Below, one piece after another: positions 1 to 12,313 of a stretch of DNA of 47,799 nt. The translations under genes were made by a program, and so were the position numbers. The stretch's first letter is position 1, and every line of letters starts with the position of its first letter. The stretch comes from Clostridium sp. (lineage in GTDB: Bacteria > Bacillota > Clostridia > Clostridiales > Clostridiaceae), in contig JARLHR010000211.1 in the NCBI GenBank assembly GCA_031292145.1, forward strand, positions 1-47,799, read 5' to 3'. The notes under the pieces were generated by a model that was not told where the DNA came from, made no database searches, and was given only the letters and a program-made list of their open reading frames with translations.

Positions 1-1
1 A

Positions 2-574
2 AGAGCAAATGGTGCTGATATTAGTGAAGCATCAATAAGTGGTGTTAAGATTGGTCTTATGGGACCTCTTGCTGGAGTTGGGGATCCAATATTCTGGGGA
101 ACATTAAGACCAGTACTAGCAGCTTTAGGTGCAGGACTTGCGCTTACTGGAAGTATCATTGGACCATTAATATTCTTCTTAGGATTTAATGCAATAAGAC
201 TTGCAACAAATTGGTATGGAATGTTCTATGGATATGAAAAAGGAACTCAATTAGTTTCTGACATGTCAGGAAATAAACTTAGATATCTTACAGAAGGATC
301 TTCTGTGCTTGGATTACTTGTTATAGGTGGGCTTGTTTCTAAATGGACAAGCATTAACATACCATTCGTCTTATCTAAATATACACAAAGTGATGGAAAA
401 GAAGTTATTACTACAGTTCAAAGCGTATTAGATAGTTTAATGCCAGGATTAGTGCCACTTCTATTAACATTTGCATGTATGTATTTATTAAAGAAAAAAG
501 TAAATCCACTATTAATAATCTTCGGATTATTTGCAGTAGGTATTTTAGGAGTTGCTTGTGGAATACTACAATAA
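2..574 (+). CDS. PTS mannose/fructose/sorbose-family EIID component (3' part)
   Basis: This is the C-terminal about 190 residues of a membrane EIID subunit; the gene enters from the left edge, and the frame is open from base 2, upstream of the first internal ATG at 59. The segment GPLAGVGDPIFWGTLRPVL is the hallmark of the mannose-class EIID (ManZ/LevG) family, and several hydrophobic helices follow to the end. In this family EIID works with EIIC to carry a hexose across the membrane while EIIA/EIIB phosphorylate it. The next gene on the same strand is a secreted GH32 fructanase, which matches the levDEFG-sacC order of B. subtilis, so fructose is the likely substrate. The substrate is inferred from context; the family call is firm. 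Confidence 0.93.
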   Translation, partial: RANGADISEASISGVKIGLMGPLAGVGDPIFWGTLRPVLAALGAGLALTGSIIGPLIFFLGFNAIRLATNWYGMFYGYEKGTQLVSDMSGNKLRYLTEGSSVLGLLVIGGLVSKWTSINIPFVLSKYTQSDGKEVITTVQSVLDSLMPGLVPLLLTFACMYLLKKKVNPLLIIFGLFAVGILGVACGILQ

Positions 575-637
575 CTTTAAGCTTAACCTATAGCTTAATT
601 TAAAAAACTATAAGTATAAACCAACTTTTATAATAAA

Positions 638-709
638 ATAGCATAGATTACCAATTATTATAGATTGAGATTTAAATTCAATGTATTATAATCGTGAAAT
701 CTATGCTAT
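638..709. repeat. 12-bp inverted repeat in the EIID-levanase gap
   Basis: The 368-base gap between the EIID and levanase genes contains the perfect arms ATAGCATAGATT (638-649) and AATCTATGCTAT (698-709), separated by 48 bases. It may be a terminator-like or regulatory structure; there is no T-run directly after it. I see no small gene and no convincing catabolite-repression site in the rest of the gap. Confidence 0.5.
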
Positions 710-942
710 CACATTAATCAAACCATATTGTGATAAATCAAAGGCCATATGGAAAATCTAATTATAAAGTAAACGTTGTCTGAAGCGAGAAAGCTTTTAT
801 AATGCAGTAAATTTGTATGAGATCTTTAAATAGAAATACAAAATGTAAATTACTTAAAAATTATATTTGTAAGATTATTAATTCATTTAAGGAATAAAAA
901 AGATAAACATTATTAAAAAGTAATGAGAAAAGGGGTAAAGAA

Positions 943-5082
<4,140 letters not shown>

Positions 5083-5190
5083 AAAATAAAAGGTGAGAAA
5101 GTTTATCACACTTGCGAAGATTTTTGGTAACTTATGAAAAACTGTAAAAGGTATATCTAAATAATATTACAATTAGACATCAAATGAATT

Positions 5191-5225
5191 TGAGTCACAT
5201 ATGAATGATATTCATATGTGACTCA
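5191..5225. terminator. Bidirectional hairpin terminator between levanase and esterase genes
   Basis: Perfect 15-base stem TGAGTCACATATGAA / TTCATATGTGACTCA with a five-base loop, about 110 bases after the levanase stop and about 30 bases after the convergent esterase stop. AT-rich flanks on both sides fit termination in both directions. Confidence 0.8.
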
Positions 5226-5255
5226 CTTGTATTTGATTTAGAATATAATTAATTA

Positions 5256-6383
5256 TTACTTAGCAAGTAACTTATTTGCTACCCAAGTTAAAGCTGCATT
5301 ATCTACATCTTCACCTTGATATCCATGAGGACCTTTAGAGTTAGACATAAAAATATTTTCAACACCTGCTTTTACAAGAGCATCTCTAAGTCTTAAACTC
5401 TGTTGAATTGGCACTAAGGTATCATGTCCTCCATGTGCTATAAACATTGGTGGGTCGTCTGAAGTTACATTATTTATAGGGCTGGCAAGTTCTGCCAACT
5501 TTACTTTATCCCAATAAGGAGAATTAGTTTCATTTTTATCTCTAATTTCTCTAAGAAGTCCTACACCTTGTCCTTCTTTACTAAATCCAAGTAGTTTAGA
5601 TTCATTAGCGTCTGGAGAATCATGTGTTGCTACTGCATCTTCATGAGATTGAAGAGATGGATCCATCTCAGTTGACATTGTAAGTAAATCTGTTGGACCA
5701 TAAAAGTCAACACAAGCCATTACTTTACTTGAGTAATCTAGGTTACCGCCTTCATCACCTTCAAGTTCTTTTACATCACCAGTAGTAGCAAGTTCAGCAG
5801 CTAAATGCGCGCCAGCAGAAGTTCCACATACTGCTATTTTATCTGGATCAAGACCATATTCTTTAGCATGTGCACGTAGATATCTAATTGCACCTTTAAC
5901 ATCATAAATTTGTGCTGGAAGGGCAGCTTCTGAATTTAAACGGTAATCTATAGAAACAAAAGTGATTCCTTTATTTAATATGCTTTTAAAAATTTTATAG
6001 GCTGATGCATTATCACCAGACATTTGACCTGTAGGTTGGCCAGTTTGATTTTGTGCAGGAGCACTTGAATCTTTAGGAGCATCATCACCTTGATAATCAC
6101 CCATAGCCCAGCCTCCACCATGAATGTACACAAGAACAGGAGTTGCTTCAGTTTTACCTTGTGGTTTAAATATATTCATTTTTAAATCTCTTTTATCTCC
6201 ATTATCATTATTAACTGTAGCAAAAACTAAATCTTTATATGTAGGCGCCATGTTGGTTTGATCTGTAGTTGAAGAAGCTGTAGAGGTTGATGCGTTTGTT
6301 TTTTGTGAACAGCCAGCTAAAGGTAGTACAAAAGTTGTTGTCAATAAAAGTGAAAGCGATATAAGCTTAATTTTTTTATTCAT
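5256..6383 (-). CDS. Alpha/beta-hydrolase lipoprotein (carboxylesterase-like)
   Basis: 375 residues. A lipoprotein signal peptide ends in LAGC with Cys25, so the enzyme should be anchored outside the membrane. The esterase/lipase fold is shown by the oxyanion motif HGGGW (88-92), nucleophile Ser189 in GTSAG, and a plausible Asp321 and His353 completing the triad. A low-complexity insertion (about 97-127) follows the oxyanion loop. It resembles the hormone-sensitive-lipase/BD-FAE group that acts on short acyl esters; substrate unknown. The start has a GAGGAG ribosome site. The MarR gene lies 70 bases upstream on the same strand, so the two are probably one operon controlled by that regulator. 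Polysaccharide deacylation is possible given the neighbouring levanase, but that is inference. Confidence 0.88.
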   Translation of the reverse strand: MNKKIKLISLSLLLTTTFVLPLAGCSQKTNASTSTASSTTDQTNMAPTYKDLVFATVNNDNGDKRDLKMNIFKPQGKTEATPVLVYIHGGGWAMGDYQGDDAPKDSSAPAQNQTGQPTGQMSGDNASAYKIFKSILNKGITFVSIDYRLNSEAALPAQIYDVKGAIRYLRAHAKEYGLDPDKIAVCGTSAGAHLAAELATTGDVKELEGDEGGNLDYSSKVMACVDFYGPTDLLTMSTEMDPSLQSHEDAVATHDSPDANESKLLGFSKEGQGVGLLREIRDKNETNSPYWDKVKLAELASPINNVTSDDPPMFIAHGGHDTLVPIQQSLRLRDALVKAGVENIFMSNSKGPHGYQGEDVDNAALTWVANKLLAK

Positions 6384-6453
6384 ATTGTTCCTCCTCGTAT
6401 TTGCATAGATTATAAAAGATGGTAGTTTTCTGTAGCCTAAGCAATTATGTAAC

Positions 6454-6906
6454 TTATTTTTCTTCGTTTTGAAATTGGATCAAATTATCTAGAGTTCTTT
6501 TTAGGAAACTTTCATATAGTATTACTTCATCATCACTAAAACCTTTATAAAAAATCTCTCCAGCTTCATCTATAATACTTTTATTTAAAGTTACGAGCTC
6601 TTCATTTCTATTTATTACTTTAACTAGTGTTTTTCGTTTATCAGTTTCGCATGGTATCAATTTGATATGACCAGCTTTTTCTAGTTTGGCTAATGTACTT
6701 GTTAAGGTTGATTTTTGCAGATGAGTAATTCTTGAGACTTCTTTTATAGATATTTCATCCTTTTGCCAAAGTAAGAACAAAAGTCGTGCTTGGGCAGATG
6801 TCAAAGTATCAATATTTGAGTCTCTATGTTTTTTCGATAAAATCCTATCTAATAATGCATCTATTGATGCGGATAATAAAACAGAAGCTCCTTTTATAAT
6901 ATTCAT
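6454..6906 (-). CDS. MarR-family transcriptional regulator
   Basis: 150 residues with the winged-helix core of the MarR family: ARLLFLLWQKDEISIKEVSR, then recognition helix QKSTLTSTLAKLEKAG, and a wing rich in Lys/Arg (ETDKRKTLVKV). There is a GGAGGT ribosome site before ATG 6906. First gene of a probable two-gene operon with the esterase lipoprotein. The long inverted repeat directly upstream (6924-6978) is a strong autoregulatory operator candidate. Only one Cys is visible (in the wing), so OhrR-type peroxide sensing is not obvious. Effector unknown. Confidence 0.9.
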   Translation of the reverse strand: MNIIKGASVLLSASIDALLDRILSKKHRDSNIDTLTSAQARLLFLLWQKDEISIKEVSRITHLQKSTLTSTLAKLEKAGHIKLIPCETDKRKTLVKVINRNEELVTLNKSIIDEAGEIFYKGFSDDEVILYESFLKRTLDNLIQFQNEEK

Positions 6907-6923
6907 TTTTACCTCCGGATTAA

Positions 6924-6978
6924 AAAATAGTTTTATATAGTACTATATAAAAATTATAGTACTATATAAAACTATTTT
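6924..6978 (-). promoter_or_regulatory. Operator of the MarR-esterase operon (nested palindromes)
   Basis: Perfect 24-base arms (6924-6947 and 6955-6978) separated by seven bases. Each arm itself holds a TATAGTACTATA palindrome, so two regulator dimers could sit about two helical turns apart just upstream of the MarR start. Placement and symmetry support autoregulation; binding by this MarR is inferred. Confidence 0.75.
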
Positions 6979-7336
6979 CAATACATTACATAAAATTAAT
7001 TTTATAGGTTTTACATTAACTTTTATATAGATATGGAATTAGCAGAAAATGATTTAAGAGTAGTTAATCTGTTAAGATACTCAAGTGCAAATTACAAAAA
7101 ACATTATTGTACCACTTCCAAAGGTACTTGCTTTTTGTGCTAAGTATAAAGAAAAAAGACATTGTTGCCTTTTTAGTGGATAAATAATATAGAAATGTTA
7201 TGTATCAACATTAAGGCAAGATTTAATAAAACTCAAAGTCGCTGTATTAGGTTTATAAGTATGTTTTTGATGTTATATATTTTACAATTTTTTATAGCTG
7301 CCCTGGAAATTTATTATGTTTCCTTTTAGCATAATC
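6979..7336. other. Gene-free stretch
   Basis: AT-rich, with stops in all frames and no recognisable product. A 36-codon frame starting near 7033 has no convincing ribosome site. It holds the presumed upstream promoter DNA of the MarR operon and nothing else I can identify. Confidence 0.5.
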
Positions 7337-7377
7337 AAACCTCCAATTGGTATTATTTTTATACCGATTGGAGGTTT
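7337..7377. terminator. Hairpin terminator after nitronate monooxygenase
   Basis: A 17-base stem, AAACCTCCAATTGGTAT against ATACCGATTGGAGGTTT (one wobble), with a seven-base loop. It lies 70 bases beyond the minus-strand stop at 7448. Confidence 0.7.
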
Positions 7378-7447
7378 TGTGTTATACAAAATTATTTAAA
7401 GTGACTTCCAAACATTTTTACATTTAAAAATAATTGGGAAGAGTAGT

Positions 7448-8428
7448 TTAATAAATAACATCTCCCATTAATGCTTCAATAATTTCACTGCAAGATTTAA
7501 TGTCTTTTATAAGTTCTATTGCATTGGAAACACTGTTTATTCCGTTATCAAGATTACCTTCTAGCATTCCAACTCTAATTCCTCCCACATCACCCATTCT
7601 AGCATTTATTTCTTCTCTTGTAGCTCCATTTTGGTCCATCTTATATAGTTCTAAAGAAAGTTCGTGAGGTGTGCATCTCCATGTTGGCATTGCTTTAAAT
7701 TCAACAAGATCCACAGTTTTAGCATTTATGATATCTTGCTTACAAAGATCACTTGCTGGACATTCTTTTGAGGCTATAAAACGTGTTCCAATATAAACAC
7801 CCTCTGCCCCTAATATCATTGATGCTTTTACACCTCTGCTATCAACAATTCCACCTGCAGCAAGTACAGGTATATTAACTGCATCAGCAATCAGCGGGAC
7901 AATCGCCATGGTTCCTATTGCATGTGCAGGTAATCCACCGCCTTCATCATAACCAGTTGCAATAATAATATCTGCACCTGCAGCTTCAATATTCTTTGCA
8001 GACTCTATAGTAGGATTTAAATCTCTATAGATAATTGTAAATCCTTCATTTTTTAAATTCTTTACTTCTTCTACTTCATTTCCTAAGCCCATACCTAGTA
8101 CTAACAAATACTTAATATCCTCTTCTCTTATAACTTGAAGAACTTTAGAGGAAAAACCCTGGGGATCACCTTGGAATGGTATAAAATACTGCACCGCAAA
8201 AGGTTTATCAGTAAGTTCCTTCGTTTTTCTGATTTCGCGTCTCATTCGTTCAGCAGTTTCCATTGGATCTGTTGTTAGGGTGGTCTGTCCCGCATTTGGA
8301 CCCAATACCCCCATTCCACCAGCATTAGATACAGCGGCTGCTAATTCGGCAGAGGTAATCCAACTCATAGAAGCCTGAATGACAGGATATTTAATTTTTA
8401 AGATTTCTGTTACTCTATTTTTACTCAT
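7448..8428 (-). CDS. Nitronate monooxygenase / FabK-like FMN-dependent oxidoreductase
   Basis: 326 residues, a TIM-barrel flavoprotein of the 2-nitropropane dioxygenase family. Visible features are the N-terminal YPVIQASMSWIT strand with a Gly-rich loop (NAGGMGVLGP), the central ATGYDEGGGLPAH segment with the conserved His, and the FMN-phosphate site AAGGIVDSRGV followed by GAEGVYIGTRF. Members oxidise alkyl nitronates or, in the FabK branch, reduce enoyl-ACP; sequence alone does not settle which. It stands alone rather than in a fatty-acid cluster, which favours the nitronate/detoxification branch. There is an AAGGAGG ribosome site. It is divergent from the TetR gene at 8675, with a 16-base palindrome just upstream of the start. 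Confidence 0.87.
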   Translation of the reverse strand: MSKNRVTEILKIKYPVIQASMSWITSAELAAAVSNAGGMGVLGPNAGQTTLTTDPMETAERMRREIRKTKELTDKPFAVQYFIPFQGDPQGFSSKVLQVIREEDIKYLLVLGMGLGNEVEEVKNLKNEGFTIIYRDLNPTIESAKNIEAAGADIIIATGYDEGGGLPAHAIGTMAIVPLIADAVNIPVLAAGGIVDSRGVKASMILGAEGVYIGTRFIASKECPASDLCKQDIINAKTVDLVEFKAMPTWRCTPHELSLELYKMDQNGATREEINARMGDVGGIRVGMLEGNLDNGINSVSNAIELIKDIKSCSEIIEALMGDVIY

Positions 8429-8444
8429 TTTAATCCTCCTTGTA

Positions 8445-8460
8445 TAATAACATGTTATTA
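8445..8460 (-). promoter_or_regulatory. Palindrome upstream of nitronate monooxygenase
   Basis: Perfect 16-base palindrome TAATAACATGTTATTA immediately upstream of the ribosome site. Its position near the expected transcription start suggests an operator, possibly for the divergent TetR. Confidence 0.5.
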
Positions 8461-8622
8461 AAATAATTTGATAGTATGTTGAAATTATATTTTACCCGTT
8501 CCACAAGCATTTGATTCAAGTATTGCTAGCTTAGTAGAGAGGTAATCAAAACAACTTAATGCACGTTGTAATTTTATTTTATATGAGTTAAAATGACAAA
8601 AAAATAGATACATATGTACTTT

Positions 8623-8638
8623 TGTATGATTTCATACA
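8623..8638 (+). promoter_or_regulatory. Palindrome upstream of TetR gene
   Basis: TGTATGA-TT-TCATACA, a perfect inverted repeat 37 bases before the TetR start, is a likely autoregulatory operator. The sequence differs from the palindrome at 8445-8460, so the same regulator need not bind both. Confidence 0.5.
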
Positions 8639-8674
8639 TTACGGTAAAAATGTATTGTAATTGAGGTGATTTAT

Positions 8675-9190
8675 ATGGATACTAAACAAATAATTTTAGA
8701 TGCCACAATAAAACTTATGAAAGTCAATAAGGCTAATAAACTAACAGTGCAAAATATACTCGATGAGGCTCATGTATCCCGTTCAACATTCTACAGCTTT
8801 TTTTCAGACAAATATGATGTGATAAACTATTACTTTGAATCTTACGCAGATTCTATTTCAAATGAAAATCAAAATATTGAGAACAATTGTGCCTATCAAT
8901 TTCTATATGATAACAAGGATTATTTTATAAATGCATTGTCTGTAGAAGGTCAAAATTCTTTTGAAGATTTTTTTTATAACTATTATTACGAGAATTGCTC
9001 TAGGATATATTTAGAGAATATGAATAAAGAATCATTATCAGATGATGATAGAATATCACTTGAGTTTTATTGTATGGGGTCTTTGCACATTGCAAAACAA
9101 TGGCTTACGAGGGGCGCTAAAGAGTCCCCATTAAAGATGACAGAATTGACACATCAATTAATACCTGAAAAGTACTGGAAACCTCTTTAG
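8675..9190 (+). CDS. TetR/AcrR-family transcriptional regulator
   Basis: 172 residues from ATG 8675, chosen over GTG 8666 because that GTG lies within the ribosome site TTGAGGTG. The N-terminal helix-turn-helix is typical: KLTVQNILDEAHVSRSTFYSFFSDKYDVI (read as two parts), ending in the YxxFxxKxxL-type element. The acidic, aromatic-rich C-terminal ligand domain has no recognisable family. It is divergent from nitronate monooxygenase, its probable target. Downstream lies a decayed IS3 transposase. Confidence 0.88.
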   Translation: MDTKQIILDATIKLMKVNKANKLTVQNILDEAHVSRSTFYSFFSDKYDVINYYFESYADSISNENQNIENNCAYQFLYDNKDYFINALSVEGQNSFEDFFYNYYYENCSRIYLENMNKESLSDDDRISLEFYCMGSLHIAKQWLTRGAKESPLKMTELTHQLIPEKYWKPL

Positions 9191-9192
9191 AT

Positions 9193-9290
9193 CTGCAACT
9201 TCATAGTGACCAGGGTTTTAATATACTTCTGCAGGGTATTGAAGCCTAACAAGCTGATACAATTAGATGTTCTTCAATGCAAGTATCTAT
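9193..9290 (+). pseudogene. Remnant of an IS3-family transposase (OrfB)
   Basis: From 9202 the frame reads HSDQGF-stop-YTSAGY-stop-SLTS-stop-YN, which is the HSDxGxQYTS catalytic block of IS3/IS150-type integrases. The Gln codon expected after HSDQGF is TAA, and further stops follow in the same frame. Only about 30 codons survive. It begins directly after the TetR stop. Confidence 0.7.
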
Positions 9291-9345
9291 TAAATTTAAT
9301 TTTGCCATAGTGTAAAATGATTCTAGAGCTTTTACATTTTGTAAT

Positions 9346-9379
9346 AAATATACTCTTAAAATTTGATAAGAGTATATTT
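9346..9379. terminator. Inverted repeat, possible terminator
   Basis: AAATATACTCTTA / TAAGAGTATATTT, a 13-base perfect stem with an eight-base loop, followed by TTTAATT. It could end transcription from the TetR gene. The rest of 9380-9645 holds no gene I can support. Confidence 0.45.
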
Positions 9380-9645
9380 AATTGAATGCAAGGGAGCTAC
9401 AAAAGAAACTGTTGCATATGCTAATCTAAAAAATAACAATAAGCAAAACTAGGGGGATTAAATCAATAGAAATTAATATAAATGATAACTTAATAATGTA
9501 TCTAAGTAAGGTCGGAGAATCAAGCCCAGATTGAACTGGAGGAGGTTCTCCTTCGTATTTTGTTACAAGAAGAAAGTTGATGATAAATTCTGTGAATATA
9601 AAGATTTGTATATAATAATTGTTTTAGTAAGGATATACAAATATA

Positions 9646-9674
9646 TTGACAAAAAAGAATTTAAAAAGTATATT
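9646..9674 (+). promoter_or_regulatory. Promoter of MarR copy 1
   Basis: Consensus -35 TTGACA (9646-9651) and -10 TATATT (9669-9674) with 17-base spacing. The predicted start falls in the palindrome at 9678-9693. Confidence 0.75.
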
Positions 9675-9677
9675 TAA

Positions 9678-9693
9678 TAGTGTAAATACACTA
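9678..9693 (+). promoter_or_regulatory. MarR operator, site 1
   Basis: TAGTGTA-AA-TACACTA overlaps the predicted start point. The same motif recurs at 10166, 18743 and in the centre of 19417-19456, always beside one of the two paralogous MarR genes. Confidence 0.75.
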
Positions 9694-9704
9694 AAAGAAA
9701 TAAG

Positions 9705-10151
9705 GTGATAATTATAGATAGAAAAGTTTATGATAAAAAATCATCTCCTTGTAATTGTGTTAATATTAGAAGAGCTTCACAAGCACTTACTGAAGTTTAT
9801 GACGAATTTCTTGCACCAAGTAATATAAAAATAGGTCAGTTTTCATTACTTAAACATATAAATCAATTAGAACCAGTAAGTGTAAGTGATTTAGCTTTAA
9901 TTATAAGATTAGACAGAACTACTCTTGTAAGAAATATTAAACCTTTAGAACAAAGTGGATTTGTAGAAGATATATCAGGACAAGGAACTAGAAATAGGCA
10001 GCTTAAGTTGACTTCTCAAGGAGTTGAAAAATATAAACATGCAGAAGAACTTTGGGAAAAAGCACAAAATTTTTTAGAAGAATATTTGGGTAGAGGCAAT
10101 ATAGATGTTTTTAGTACATTGTTATCTAAAATTGAGGCTTTAGTGCCTTAA
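9705..10151 (+). CDS. MarR-family regulator, copy 1
   Basis: About 145-148 residues, strongly similar along its whole length to the product at 18978-19415. The MarR core is clear: FSLLKHINQLEPVSVSDLAL, recognition helix RTTLVRNIKPLEQSG, then the wing. Both copies carry an N-terminal CNCxNxRRASQA motif; the paired cysteines could sense a metal or oxidant (inference). The start is odd: the only canonical start, GTG 9705, lies inside the ribosome site AAGGTGAT, and the residue aligned with the Met of copy 2 is encoded by ATA at 9714. The true start is therefore either the poorly placed GTG or a rare ATA/ATT. It is followed by an operator and a QueG-like gene, its probable target. Confidence 0.85.
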   Translation: MIIIDRKVYDKKSSPCNCVNIRRASQALTEVYDEFLAPSNIKIGQFSLLKHINQLEPVSVSDLALIIRLDRTTLVRNIKPLEQSGFVEDISGQGTRNRQLKLTSQGVEKYKHAEELWEKAQNFLEEYLGRGNIDVFSTLLSKIEALVP

Positions 10152-10165
10152 TTTTTTTATAATTA

Positions 10166-10181
10166 TAGTGTATATACACGC
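10166..10181 (+). promoter_or_regulatory. MarR operator, site 2
   Basis: TAGTGTA-TA-TACACGC lies just after the MarR copy 1 stop, ahead of the QueG-like gene; the core GTGTATATACAC is perfect. It suggests that MarR also controls the downstream gene. The gap 10182-10312 otherwise holds nothing recognisable. Confidence 0.65.
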
Positions 10182-10327
10182 AATGGTGAAAATATTAGGG
10201 GAAGTATAGATTCATAAATCAACCCCAATACGCTGTAATGCTGTTTTTGTGGCATTTAATATAAAAAATATTATGAATATAACCAATTGTTTATATTTGA
10301 TTAAATTTATCGAAGGAGTAACTTAAT

Positions 10328-11359
10328 ATGGATACAATTGAGCAAATGATTCAAAAAAGGGCTTATGAATTAGGCTATGAAAAATGCGGTATTATTCCGA
10401 TTAGTTTAATGGATGAATATGGTGAAAAATTTAATGAGCGTATCGAAAAAATTCCAAAATCAAAGATGTTTTATCAGAGTCAGCAGCGGTTGGTTAACCC
10501 TAAGGAAATATATCCGTGGGCAAAATCTGTAGTAGTGCTTACGGTACCATACGGAAAATACAAGGTTCCAGAGATATTAAATGGGCGAATTGCTAAGGCA
10601 TATTTATTTGATATACGTGTGGATGAAAATACAAAAGAATATCAGAATAATCGTGAATTGGAAAAATATATGCAAGAGCTTGGTTTAAGGGTAGAAACAA
10701 ATCAAAAATTTGGAGTGGTTGGAATGCGTTGGGCAGCTTTGCAAGCTGGAGTTGGTATTATTCGTAGAAATAATTTTTTGTATACAGAATCTGGTTCGTG
10801 GGTTCATCTTGAAGCTTGGGTAACTGATAGAGAAATGGAGTTGAAGGAAACAAATAATGTTATACCGTGTCCAAAAGCTTGTAATCACTGCAGGGAATCC
10901 TGTCCTACAAAATCTCTTTCAGCACCATATACTATGTCCCCAACAGAATGTATTTCTTTTCTGACAACATTTGGCGGGCGTGATTTGCCACAGGAACCGT
11001 TAAGTAAAAAATTTGGAAACTGTATTTATGGATGTGATATTTGCCAAGAGGCATGCCCTATGAACAGAGGAAAATGGAAAGATGAAGAAGATTTTCCTGG
11101 TCTTAAAGAATTATCTTATTCATTAACGCCAGAGAATATTTTAAATATGGAAGAGGATTTTTATCGTGAGAAGATTCAGCCAAAATTTTTCTACGTATCA
11201 GCAGAAGACCTTTGGAAATGGAAAGTAAATGTATTATGTTATATGCGTAATAACTATAAGGAAAGTTATAAGACACTTATTATAGGTGCATGCAATAATG
11301 AAAATAATAAAATAAGTGAAATGGCGAGATTAATTTGCAAGGAACTTTGTTTACAATGA
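10328..11359 (+). CDS. Epoxyqueuosine reductase (QueG)-like double 4Fe-4S protein
   Basis: 343 residues with an AAGGAGT ribosome site. The C-terminal half carries two ferredoxin-like clusters: Cys181, 185, 188 and 192 (CPKACNHCRESCP) and Cys232, 236, 239 and 243 (CIYGCDICQEACPMN). The second motif and overall order match QueG, a cobalamin-dependent enzyme, and related reductive-dehalogenase-like proteins. The N-terminal half resembles the DUF1730/cobalamin-binding region. Real QueG acts in tRNA queuosine synthesis, but here the gene is coupled to a MarR regulator with a shared operator and has a shorter relative at 19517, so a role in an inducible stress or xenobiotic reduction is equally possible. 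A terminator follows. Confidence 0.8.
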   Translation: MDTIEQMIQKRAYELGYEKCGIIPISLMDEYGEKFNERIEKIPKSKMFYQSQQRLVNPKEIYPWAKSVVVLTVPYGKYKVPEILNGRIAKAYLFDIRVDENTKEYQNNRELEKYMQELGLRVETNQKFGVVGMRWAALQAGVGIIRRNNFLYTESGSWVHLEAWVTDREMELKETNNVIPCPKACNHCRESCPTKSLSAPYTMSPTECISFLTTFGGRDLPQEPLSKKFGNCIYGCDICQEACPMNRGKWKDEEDFPGLKELSYSLTPENILNMEEDFYREKIQPKFFYVSAEDLWKWKVNVLCYMRNNYKESYKTLIIGACNNENNKISEMARLICKELCLQ

Positions 11360-11412
11360 TTTCTTGACAATAAGAGAAGTACCAAATTTATAATATGGAT
11401 ACTTAAACCAAT

Positions 11413-11460
11413 AAAACACGCAACTTAAAAGTTCATCACTTTTTTAGGTTGAGTGTTTTT
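11413..11460. terminator. Bidirectional terminator
   Basis: Imperfect stem AAAACACGCAACTTAAAAG against CTTTTTTAGGTTGAGTGTTTT. T-runs on both strands serve the QueG-like gene (+) and the GntR gene (-). Confidence 0.7.
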
Positions 11461-11545
11461 ATAATCTAGTGAATATAAAATATGGTAAAGTATTACATAA
11501 AAAATTATTTAGATGCAATATATTGTCCTTTATATTCTGCCAATT

Positions 11546-12211
11546 CTAATTTTCTTTTATGCTTGAATAATATACATCAATGGGACGCAACCAATTTTTT
11601 CGAGCTATGTTGGAAGCGGCTTCTTTATCTCTACACTCAAAAGCTTGTAAAATCGCTTCATGTTCTTCAACGGAATCAGCTGTAAGAATAATAGACTTAT
11701 GGAAAAAGAGTCTGCGGACATGAGCCTGAAGCATGGAGATTGTGTTATTGATATATGGATTTTGCGTTATATCAACAATACTTTTATGGAATTGTTCATC
11801 TAGCTTTAAAGCGGAATAATAATCACCTTCTTTAATTGCTTTGGAGAATTTTATGTTAATATCATGCAATGAATCTATAGATTGATTATCAATAACAGGT
11901 GTTGCTAGTTCGGAAGCTAAGGCCTGTAATACTGCTAAAGGAGGTAAAATTTTTGATATATCATCTTTATTTACAGTCGTAACTTGTGTAGCTACTCCTG
12001 GTTGCATTTCCACAAATCCTTGTACATTAAGTAATTGTAAAGCCTCTCTTACAGGAGTTCTACTTACTCCTAATGCTTGTGCCAACTCGGCATCATTGAG
12101 TTTTTCTTTTGGCTGAAGAGTACCATCAATAATCCATTCTTGTATTTGATTAAATGCACGTTCCTTTGCAGATAATCGGCTCGGGGTTAAAAAATCACTT
12201 GGTATAGGCAT
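11546..12211 (-). CDS. GntR-family regulator, FCD (FadR-type) subfamily
   Basis: 221 residues from ATG 12211; the ATG at 12217 is possible but too close to AAAGGTG. The winged helix includes IIDGTLQPKEKLNDAELAQA and the diagnostic GVSRTPVREALQLLNVQGFV. The C-terminal all-helical FCD domain has candidate metal or ligand residues (LDEQFHKSI and EEHEAIL), typical of regulators binding small organic acids or amino acids. Divergent from a LysE-type exporter, whose promoter region it shares; two palindromic operators there make it the probable repressor of both itself and the exporter. Confidence 0.92.
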   Translation of the reverse strand: MPIPSDFLTPSRLSAKERAFNQIQEWIIDGTLQPKEKLNDAELAQALGVSRTPVREALQLLNVQGFVEMQPGVATQVTTVNKDDISKILPPLAVLQALASELATPVIDNQSIDSLHDINIKFSKAIKEGDYYSALKLDEQFHKSIVDITQNPYINNTISMLQAHVRRLFFHKSIILTADSVEEHEAILQAFECRDKEAASNIARKNWLRPIDVYYSSIKEN

Positions 12212-12247
12212 TATCATTCACCTTTCTTTTTCTATTGTATTTATTTT

Positions 12248-12276
12248 AGTATAGGCTATTTATAATTAGAATTCAA
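12248..12276 (-). promoter_or_regulatory. Promoter of the GntR gene
   Basis: On the minus strand, -35 TTGAAT (12276-12271) and -10 TATACT (12253-12248) are 17 bases apart. This is a mirror image of the LysE promoter. Confidence 0.7.
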
Positions 12277-12313
12277 TATGCGATATATTACATATTGAAT
12301 TCTAATTATAAAT
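12258..12313. repeat. 23-bp inverted repeat forming a symmetric divergent promoter
   Basis: Arms 12258-12280 and 12291-12313 are perfect reverse complements around a ten-base centre. They place the two -35 boxes back to back. Confidence 0.85.
12277..12294. promoter_or_regulatory. GntR operator, imperfect copy
   Basis: TATGCGATATATTACATA lies exactly between the two divergent -35 boxes and matches the perfect palindrome at 12329-12346 at all but two positions. Confidence 0.65.

Noticed and set aside
9514-9551. GGAGAA...TTCTCC inverted sequence considered as a terminator
   Set aside because: Short stem with a long unpaired interior and no gene ending nearby.
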